Below, one piece after another: positions 5,014 to 9,711 of a stretch of 9,711 bases of DNA; the first letter of the stretch is position 1, and each line of letters starts with the position of its first letter. This DNA comes from Clostridium cavendishii DSM 21758 (GTDB taxonomy: Bacteria; Bacillota; Clostridia; Clostridiales; Clostridiaceae): the NCBI RefSeq assembly GCF_900141845.1, contig NZ_FQZB01000032.1:1-9711 (forward strand), in the 5' to 3' direction. The position numbers were made by a program, and so were the translations under genes. The notes under the pieces are model-generated. The model was not told the DNA's origin. It saw only the letters and a list, made by a program, of their open reading frames with translations, and did no database searches.

Positions 5014-5741
5014 GTAATATCACATTTTATGAAATTCAAGAATTTCGTAAGACTTTCAATGTCATCTTTAAGAGATGTTTCTTGGTCATTTTTGAAGTAT
5101 CCATTGAAGGATATAGTGAGTACAAAGAATAGTATAGCAAGATTTATATAAATGTCTTTAAAGTCAGCTATAAATAATGAACCAATTCCTATAAAATCTA
5201 AACTTCCACCATAAAAAATTTTATCTATTAGAGAACATAGACAGCCTGAAATTATAAAAATAAAGCACATATCTGACCAAAAATCTTTATGATTATTAAA
5301 AATGTAATATCTATAACCTTCTATAAATAGAAAAATTGCTATTATATTTAGTACTATAAGTGCAGTAAAACTTACACCAGCACTAAAGCGTGCATTTAAC
5401 CATGAACCTTGAGAGTTTATAATTGGACTAAACGAAATAAATTTAGGTATTATATAAAAATTCTTATTAAAATACCAAGTATTTATTACTAGCTTTAAAC
5501 CTTGATCTAATAACATTAATACAATAAACAATTTAAACATAGTTTTTGACTTAGCGCCAGATGCTGATTTAGTACCAATGTAGTAAATAAAAGCTCCACT
5601 AATAGCGAAAAATAAAGTCAATAATAAATTCATAATGATATCAAAGGTTGAATTAATCCTTCCTGATATAAGTTCAAATCCAAAGTATAACAGCCACATA
5701 AGAGGCAAAATGCCTATTGCTATAATTTTTTGCTTATTCAT
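4998..5741 (-). CDS. Divergent, enlarged signal peptidase II (LspA)-like membrane protein
   Basis: A 247-residue integral membrane protein with about six hydrophobic segments (roughly 7-25, 36-56, 66-87, 123-141, 156-172, 195-215). Classical LspA, which cleaves the signal peptide of diacylglyceryl-prolipoproteins, has four and about 150-170 residues. LspA-like blocks appear in order: LLDQGLKL (77-84), GSWLNARFS (112-120), SLIDKIFYGGSLDFI (170-184) and FIADFKDIYINLA (190-202). The two Asp that form the catalytic pair in the family correspond to Asp182 and Asp193. The usual GN..DR motif reads CS..DK here, so the conserved Asn is Ser170 and Arg is Lys174. Two extra N-terminal helices and a hydrophilic C-terminal tail are present. 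GGAGG (5748-5752) precedes the ATG. It is probably a paralogue with altered substrate rather than the housekeeping enzyme. Activity is unproven. Confidence 0.75.
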   Translation of the reverse strand: MNKQKIIAIGILPLMWLLYFGFELISGRINSTFDIIMNLLLTLFFAISGAFIYYIGTKSASGAKSKTMFKLFIVLMLLDQGLKLVINTWYFNKNFYIIPKFISFSPIINSQGSWLNARFSAGVSFTALIVLNIIAIFLFIEGYRYYIFNNHKDFWSDMCFIFIISGCLCSLIDKIFYGGSLDFIGIGSLFIADFKDIYINLAILFFVLTISFNGYFKNDQETSLKDDIESLTKFLNFIKCDITKKGK

Positions 5742-5777
5742 ATATAACCTCCAATTAATATACTAACACATAAATAG

Positions 5778-5805
5778 ATATTACCATATTAATCAATTTA
5801 AACAA
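5778..5805 (-). promoter_or_regulatory. Candidate promoter for the LspA-like gene
   Basis: On the minus strand TTGTTT (5800-5805) is followed after 16 bases by TAATAT (5778-5783) preceded by TGG, an extended -10. The start would fall near 5771, about 30 bases before the ATG. The -35 is poor. Confidence 0.4.
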
Positions 5806-5815
5806 AGAAATTAAT

Positions 5816-5844
5816 TTGATTATTGTAAAATAAAGGGATATAAT
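5816..5844 (+). promoter_or_regulatory. Promoter of the methyltransferase gene
   Basis: TTGATT (5816-5821), a 17-base spacer and perfect TATAAT (5839-5844). The expected transcription start is around 5851. This lies downstream of the ATG at 5847 and so argues against that start. Confidence 0.65.
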
Positions 5845-5891
5845 TTATGAGATGTCATAACTGTATTAATGGTATTAAAGGAGTTTTTTAT

Positions 5892-6695
5892 ATGAGAAAT
5901 GTTATAAAGGAATATTATGATCAAAATTGCGAACGCGAGTGGAAAAGACTTGAAGATCCCTATGCTAGGATTGAATTTTTTAGTACTTTGTATATGATAA
6001 AAAAATATTTCCCGGAGAATGGTAGAGTACTTGATATTGGAGCTGGGCCTGGTAGATATTCTATTGAATTACTAAAAAGGGGCTATAAAGTTAGTTTGCT
6101 AGATGTATCTGACAAATGTTTAAATCTTGCTGAGAAGAGAATAAAGGACCTAGGATTACATGCGGAAGAATATATATGTATGGATATTAAAGATTTATCT
6201 AATAATATTTGTGAAGAGTATGATGCAATTTTGTTAATGGGGCCTATGTATCATAGTCATAATAAAGAAGAACGCAAAAAAATATTAATAACATGCAAAA
6301 GACTTCTTAAAAAAGATGGAGTAATATTAATTTCTTATATAAACTCATTTGGGGTTTTAAAAGCTGGAGTTTCTGAATTTCCTGATATATTCAATTCTCT
6401 AGATGAGGCAGATAAATATTTAGGGGAGCTTAAATTATCAGCTCAGGAAGGATTTACTGAAAGCTATTTTGCAACTCCTAATATAGCATTGAGCGAGGTA
6501 GAAAGTAGTGAGTTTAAAGTATTAAGTTATGCAGGTGCTGAAAGCTTTTTAAGTGGATTAGGTGATGTAGTGACTAGACATTATATAGAGAATAGAAACA
6601 TTTACTTAAATCTTTTAAAATTAGCAGTTGAAAGATGTGAAGATATACAGTTTAGAGATGCTACAGAGCATTTAATAATAGTTGCCCAAAAGTAG
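5892..6695 (+). CDS. Class I SAM-dependent methyltransferase
   Basis: A 267-residue soluble protein with a Rossmann-type methyltransferase core. Motif I is VLDIGAGPGRYS (46-57), which binds S-adenosylmethionine. Asp71 at the end of LLDVS is the acidic residue expected to contact the ribose. CMDIKDL (96-102) matches motif II, and DAILLMGPMYHS (111-122) is the strand near the active site. KRLLKKDGVILISYI (136-150) is the typical following helix and strand. The C-terminal third is less conserved and probably recognises the substrate, which cannot be named; small-molecule methylation is most likely. The start at 5892 is chosen because AAAGGAG (5877-5883) is eight bases upstream. The longer in-frame frame from 5847 has no ribosome binding site and begins before the predicted transcript. 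The gene appears monocistronic. Confidence 0.88.
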   Translation: MRNVIKEYYDQNCEREWKRLEDPYARIEFFSTLYMIKKYFPENGRVLDIGAGPGRYSIELLKRGYKVSLLDVSDKCLNLAEKRIKDLGLHAEEYICMDIKDLSNNICEEYDAILLMGPMYHSHNKEERKKILITCKRLLKKDGVILISYINSFGVLKAGVSEFPDIFNSLDEADKYLGELKLSAQEGFTESYFATPNIALSEVESSEFKVLSYAGAESFLSGLGDVVTRHYIENRNIYLNLLKLAVERCEDIQFRDATEHLIIVAQK

Positions 6696-6715
6696 TTTGA
6701 AGTTTCAGAAAAATA

Positions 6716-6744
6716 TTGTCATAGAATATTTAATGCTTTAAAAT
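6716..6744 (+). promoter_or_regulatory. Candidate promoter of the PDRP gene
   Basis: TTGTCA (6716-6721) and TAAAAT (6739-6744) are 17 bases apart, 20 bases after the methyltransferase stop. The predicted leader is about 60 bases. No terminator separates it from the upstream gene, so read-through from the methyltransferase is also possible. Confidence 0.55.
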
Positions 6745-6811
6745 TAAATATGATTAATGGTTAATAGCAAAAGAGATAATAATTTGCAGAAGAGGAAAGA
6801 GGGTATAGAGA

Positions 6812-7615
6812 ATGTTAACAATTTTTGCAGTGTCAGATTCAATAGGAGAAACAGCAGAGCAGGTTGCAGTAGCAGCTGCCAGTCAATTTAAAGAAAATGT
6901 AGAGGTTAGAAGAATACCATATGTAAAAACGTTAGAAGATGTAGAAGATATAATGAAAAACATAGAAGAATGTGAAAGTGCTATGTTAGTGTCTACTATA
7001 ATAACTGTAAGTGTAAGAGAATATCTTACCCAGAAGTGTATAGAAAAGAGTATAAACATAATAAATGTATTAGGACCAATAATTAATGTAGCTTCTAGTA
7101 TATTAAGGGTTCATCCAGATTATAACCCAGGGGCTATGTGGAATACTGATGAAGTATATTATAAGAGAATTGAAGCTATGGAATTTGCTATGCAATATGA
7201 TGATAGTAAAGATTATAGAGGGTTAAAAAATGCTGATGTGGTTTTAATTGGATTATCGAGAACATCAAAGACTCCATTATGTATGTATTTAGCTAATAAA
7301 GGTATAAAGGCTATAAATATACCTCTAGTTCCTGAGGTTGGAGTTCCTAATGAACTTTATGAAATAGATAGAAAAAAAATATTTGGATTAACTATAAATC
7401 CGTTACAACTTATAGAGATAAGAAAAAAAAGGTTAGATAAATTCCATAGGATATCCTCTGAAATAGAGTATGCATCAGATGCTAGAATATTAGAAGAATT
7501 TGAGTTTGCTGATAAAATAATAAGAAGAATTGGATGTAAGACTATTGAGGTAACACAAAGAGCTATAGAGGATACAGCATTGATAATAATGGATTCTATA
7601 GGTTATGAAAGATAA
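6812..7615 (+). CDS. ppsR: Pyruvate, phosphate dikinase regulatory protein (bifunctional Ser/Thr kinase/phosphorylase)
   Basis: PDRP (DUF299 family) uses ADP to phosphorylate the active-site threonine of pyruvate phosphate dikinase, which inactivates it, and phosphate to remove that group with release of pyrophosphate. The 267 residues match the family length. Signatures are the N-terminal FAVSDSIGETAE (5-16), MEFAMQYDD (123-131), the P-loop-like VVLIGLSRTSKTPLCMYLA (143-161), NIPLVPEV (169-176) and FGLTINPLQL (191-200). A GA-rich AAGAGGG (6797-6803) precedes the ATG by eight bases. The usual target, PPDK (or PEP synthase in some bacteria), is not encoded within this window, so the regulator is uncoupled from its target gene here. 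Symbols vary: ppsR in E. coli, yqfL in Bacillus. Confidence 0.95.
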   Translation: MLTIFAVSDSIGETAEQVAVAAASQFKENVEVRRIPYVKTLEDVEDIMKNIEECESAMLVSTIITVSVREYLTQKCIEKSINIINVLGPIINVASSILRVHPDYNPGAMWNTDEVYYKRIEAMEFAMQYDDSKDYRGLKNADVVLIGLSRTSKTPLCMYLANKGIKAINIPLVPEVGVPNELYEIDRKKIFGLTINPLQLIEIRKKRLDKFHRISSEIEYASDARILEEFEFADKIIRRIGCKTIEVTQRAIEDTALIIMDSIGYER

Positions 7616-7623
7616 AATAAAAG

Positions 7624-7660
7624 AAGTCATGAGATAGGGCAATATCTCATGACTTAATTT
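7624..7660 (+). terminator. Terminator-like hairpin after the PDRP gene
   Basis: A 13-bp perfect stem (7624-7636 with 7643-7655) closes a GGGCAA loop. The 3' side continues TTAATTT, an interrupted T-tract, so termination may be partial. The hairpin begins nine bases after the PDRP stop codon. Confidence 0.7.
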
Positions 7661-7688
7661 ATAAATAAAGAATTTTAATAAACTGGAG

Positions 7689-7715
7689 ATGTTATAAATT
7701 CCTTATCTATAACAT
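7689..7715. repeat. Inverted repeat upstream of the patatin gene
   Basis: ATGTTATA (7689-7696) and TATAACAT (7708-7715) form an 8-bp inverted repeat around 11 bases. No T-run follows. It lies between the PDRP terminator and a TATAAT (7790-7795) that could be the -10 of the patatin gene, although that has no good -35. An operator role is only a possibility. Confidence 0.3.
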
Positions 7716-7879
7716 TAATTAGTATTTTCAAATTAAAGATAAATATACATATAATTAAAATGAAAAGATTAAAAAGACACATTTGTGATTATAATACCAA
7801 ATAAAGAATAACTATATCAAAAAAGGAAATAGATGAATATGGTGTAGTATGGGATATAGGTATATTAAGAGGTGGTATT

Positions 7880-8809
7880 ATGAAAGTTGGGTTAGTTTTA
7901 GCTGGTGGAGGAGGAAGAGGTGCTTATGAAATTGGTGTTTGGAAAGCATTGAAAGAACTTGGAATAGATAAATATATACAAGTAGTATCAGGAACATCCA
8001 TAGGTGCATTAAATGCAGTACTTTTTATACAAGGAGATTTAGAGTTAGCAGAAAAAGTTTGGTACAGTATATCAAATGAGGCTGTATTGCCTACAAATAA
8101 TATTGATTTACTAAAGAAAGGGATATTATTAGCTTTGGGAGCTAAAAACATAAATTTTGTAAAAAAATATATTCCAAAGGCATTAGAACAAGGGAATATA
8201 TCTAGACAAGGTTTAATAGATGTTATGGATAAATATATAGACTTTCCAAAAGTAAAAAATTCAAATGTGAAGTGTTATGCAGCTTGTAGTGAAATTCCAA
8301 CTGTAAAAGCAAGATATTTCAGAATAAATGAATATGAAGAAAATAAAATAAGAAAAATTTTATTGGCTACATCAGCTATGCCTGTGGTTTATGAATGTGA
8401 AGAAATAGACAATAGAAAATATGTAGATGGTGGGATGGTTGATAATGTACCTATACAACCGGTATATGGAGAAGGCTGTGATATAATAATTGTGGTATAT
8501 TTGGATAAATTTCCGACATTGGAACGAAGAAAATTTCCTAATACGAAAATAATAGAAATTATACCAAAAGATATGGACTGTACAGTTATTAATGGAACAT
8601 TTAATTTTTCTCAGGAATGTATACCAAAAAGAATTCAGCAAGGATATGAGGATACAATATATTTATTAGAACCTATCTTTGAACTTTCAAAATATAAGTT
8701 TATTAAAACGCCTATAGAAACAGTAAGTACTGTAAGTAGGAATATAATAGATTTAGTAGGGAAAATGTGTAATAAATCTAAGGATCAAGAAAGCATAGCT
8801 AATGAATAA
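7880..8809 (+). CDS. Patatin-like phospholipase / lipid acyl hydrolase
   Basis: A 309-residue protein of the patatin family, serine lipases with a Ser-Asp dyad that hydrolyse acyl esters of membrane lipids. The oxyanion-hole motif LAGGGGRGAYEIG (7-19) opens the protein, the nucleophile elbow GTSIG puts Ser40 at the active site, and YVDGGMVDNVP (181-191) provides the dyad Asp183. ATSAMPVVYE (163-172) is a further typical block. No signal peptide or transmembrane segment is seen, so it is probably cytosolic or membrane-associated, like the RssA/YlbK/NTE-related bacterial members. The C-terminal part (about 240-309) is family-variable. GAGGTGG (7869-7875 region) lies just before the ATG. It stands alone between two terminators. 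The natural lipid substrate cannot be predicted. Confidence 0.92.
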   Translation: MKVGLVLAGGGGRGAYEIGVWKALKELGIDKYIQVVSGTSIGALNAVLFIQGDLELAEKVWYSISNEAVLPTNNIDLLKKGILLALGAKNINFVKKYIPKALEQGNISRQGLIDVMDKYIDFPKVKNSNVKCYAACSEIPTVKARYFRINEYEENKIRKILLATSAMPVVYECEEIDNRKYVDGGMVDNVPIQPVYGEGCDIIIVVYLDKFPTLERRKFPNTKIIEIIPKDMDCTVINGTFNFSQECIPKRIQQGYEDTIYLLEPIFELSKYKFIKTPIETVSTVSRNIIDLVGKMCNKSKDQESIANE

Positions 8810-8829
8810 TAATTTATTTTCAAAATTAT

Positions 8830-8870
8830 AAACCTAACAACTACTTAATATTACTTAGTGTTAGGTTTTT
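8830..8870 (+). terminator. Intrinsic terminator of the patatin gene
   Basis: A 10-bp stem AAACCTAACA/TGTTAGGTTT (8830-8839 with 8859-8868) can extend by CTA/TAG past one bulged A. T continues through 8870. It starts 20 bases after the stop codon. Confidence 0.85.
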
Positions 8871-8970
8871 ATTTATTAAGGATGTATTTAATTAATTATA
8901 TATGTTGTAATTAAAATTATATATACAATATTTGGTTACTGTATATAACTATTTAACTATTTAAATAGTT

Positions 8971-8994
8971 GCTCTTTGTAGAGCTATTTTTATT
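8971..8994 (+). terminator. Orphan terminator-like hairpin
   Basis: The 5-bp stem GCTCT/AGAGC (8971-8975 with 8980-8984) with a TTGT loop is followed by TATTTTTATT. Directly upstream is a 16-base perfect palindrome, AACTATTTAAATAGTT (8955-8970). The patatin transcript already has a terminator 100 bases earlier. This is therefore either a backup or the end of an unseen short transcript. Confidence 0.45.
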
Positions 8995-9428
8995 AAGAGT
9001 AATTTTTTTATTTAATGCAACGTATATATTATAAATAATTAATTCTGTAATATTTATACTTAATATACCATCTGAAGTTATTTTAAATATTGTCTTTTAA
9101 TATACTAAAAAATATTACGAGATTATTTCCGCTCAATTTAGCAAATAAAATATAGTATATAGTAGATGAATATTAAAAATATTATAATTAGCATAGTTTT
9201 ATAAAGATGGTTTTACAGTATTAAATTAAAATACATCCTAAAGTGTTAATGGGGATTTATAAAATTAGTAATTTTCTAAAATTTGTAGAGATATACTGAA
9301 CCAAACAAAGAACTCATTATTAATGAGAAATCCCTTAATATAAATTTATTAGGAAAATAAATAATTATTACATTATAAAGTACAAAATATAAGATTTTTA
9401 AAATTAAATTGTAAAAAATATATAAAAA

Positions 9429-9474
9429 AGGATTATATATTTATAAGGGGAATAAACTTTTCCTGGTGTATCCT
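9429..9474 (+). other. Possible structured element
   Basis: An outer stem AGGAT/ATCCT (9429-9433 with 9470-9474) encloses an inner stem AGGGGAA/TTTTCCT (9446-9452 with 9458-9464, two G-U pairs). It is one of the few G/C-containing blocks in this spacer. I match it to no known RNA family. Confidence 0.25.
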
Positions 9475-9676
9475 ATGCTGAAAAATAGAGAAAAATAAAG
9501 TGTAGTTTTATAAAATTAAAATAAATAAAGCAAATTTTAAATAAGTAAATAAATAAAATTTATAAAGATGATATTATAAAACACGTCGCTAAAACATAGA
9601 ATTTTAGGACAAGCCACTTCAATAAATTTTAATATTAATAAAATGATAAAACATTAGAAAAGTATTAAAAAAATTG

Positions 9677-9705
9677 TTGACATGAAAGTGAAAAGGTGGT
9701 AACAT
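9677..9705 (+). promoter_or_regulatory. Near-consensus promoter facing out of the window
   Basis: Perfect TTGACA (9677-9682), a 17-base spacer and TAACAT (9700-9705), preceded by an A-rich stretch that could be an UP element. Transcription would begin at about 9711, the last base of the window. The perfect -35 and A-rich upstream are typical of strong stable-RNA promoters. Whether an rRNA or tRNA operon follows cannot be seen. Confidence 0.65.
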
Positions 9706-9711
9706 AGTAAA

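Larger units (their letters stand above)
8871..9676. other. About 800-base AT-rich region without a supported gene
   Basis: No reading frame of useful length with a ribosome binding site is present on either strand. The longest plus-strand frames I noticed are 7-16 codons. Visible structure is an orphan terminator-like hairpin (8971-8994), a small hairpin CTCATT/AATGAG (9313-9327) and a nested stem structure (9429-9474). The region ends in an outward-facing promoter. It could be a regulatory upstream region, a decayed gene or a home for small RNAs. I see no recognisable protein remnant. Confidence 0.6.

Noticed and set aside
7924..8641. Two minus-strand frames (7924-8151 and 8372-8641)
   Set aside because: Both are antisense to the patatin gene, whose motifs are intact on the other strand.
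9250..9300. Short frame of 16 codons (starting ATGGGGATT) in the final spacer
   Set aside because: It has a weak ribosome binding site, no neighbours and no recognisable peptide. It is expected by chance in this sequence.
8871..9711. CRISPR array, riboswitch or insertion-sequence remnant
   Set aside because: I saw no regularly spaced repeats, no T-box or known riboswitch core, and no transposase fragment or terminal repeats with target duplication.

Overview
The window is strongly AT-rich, has short intergenic spacers, AGGAGG-type ribosome binding sites and A/T-ending codons, and carries an [FeFe]-hydrogenase maturation gene (hydF) next to the small TM1266-type regulator. This points to an anaerobic low-GC Firmicute, most likely Clostridium in the strict sense. 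The species cannot be fixed from this sequence.

Region 1 (1-763) is the tail of an rRNA operon: the last ~41 bases of 23S rRNA, then 5S rRNA and tRNA-Lys(UUU), a terminator, a second 5S rRNA and tRNA-Lys(UUU), and a strong bidirectional terminator. The two 5S-tRNA blocks are almost identical while their flanks are not.

Region 2 (796-2960, minus strand) holds the TM1266-type 'iron-only hydrogenase system regulator' and, 302 bases downstream, hydF. HydF is the GTPase scaffold that loads the 2Fe subcluster into [FeFe]-hydrogenase. The long AT-rich spacers here contain several inverted repeats, including a GC-rich hairpin just upstream of the regulator's ribosome binding site.

Region 3 (2917-5013, plus strand) is a probable two-gene operon. 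The first gene encodes a membrane-anchored periplasmic-binding-like protein with a TTG start, no lipobox cysteine and a repetitive Asn/Lys/Gln-rich tail. The second encodes a YdjC/ChbG-family carbohydrate deacetylase. No ABC permease or ATPase gene accompanies them. The operon ends in a terminator that overlaps the stop codon of a convergent gene.

Region 4 (4998-8870) holds a minus-strand divergent, enlarged relative of signal peptidase II, then three plus-strand genes. These are a class I SAM-dependent methyltransferase, the bifunctional kinase/pyrophosphorylase that regulates pyruvate phosphate dikinase (PDRP), and a patatin-like phospholipase. They are separated by their own promoters or terminators and look like independent units.

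Region 5 (8871-9711) has no convincing gene. It contains an orphan terminator-like hairpin, a possible structured element, and at its very end a near-consensus promoter facing out of the window.

I found no CRISPR array, insertion sequence, prophage or toxin-antitoxin pair, and no clear multi-gene undescribed system. The most unusual items are the orphan binding protein with its synonymously diverged tail repeats, the LspA-like protein missing a conserved Asn, and the inverted repeats around the hydrogenase regulator. Several starts differ from the longest possible reading frame: 2546 for the regulator, 2962 for the binding protein and 5892 for the methyltransferase.
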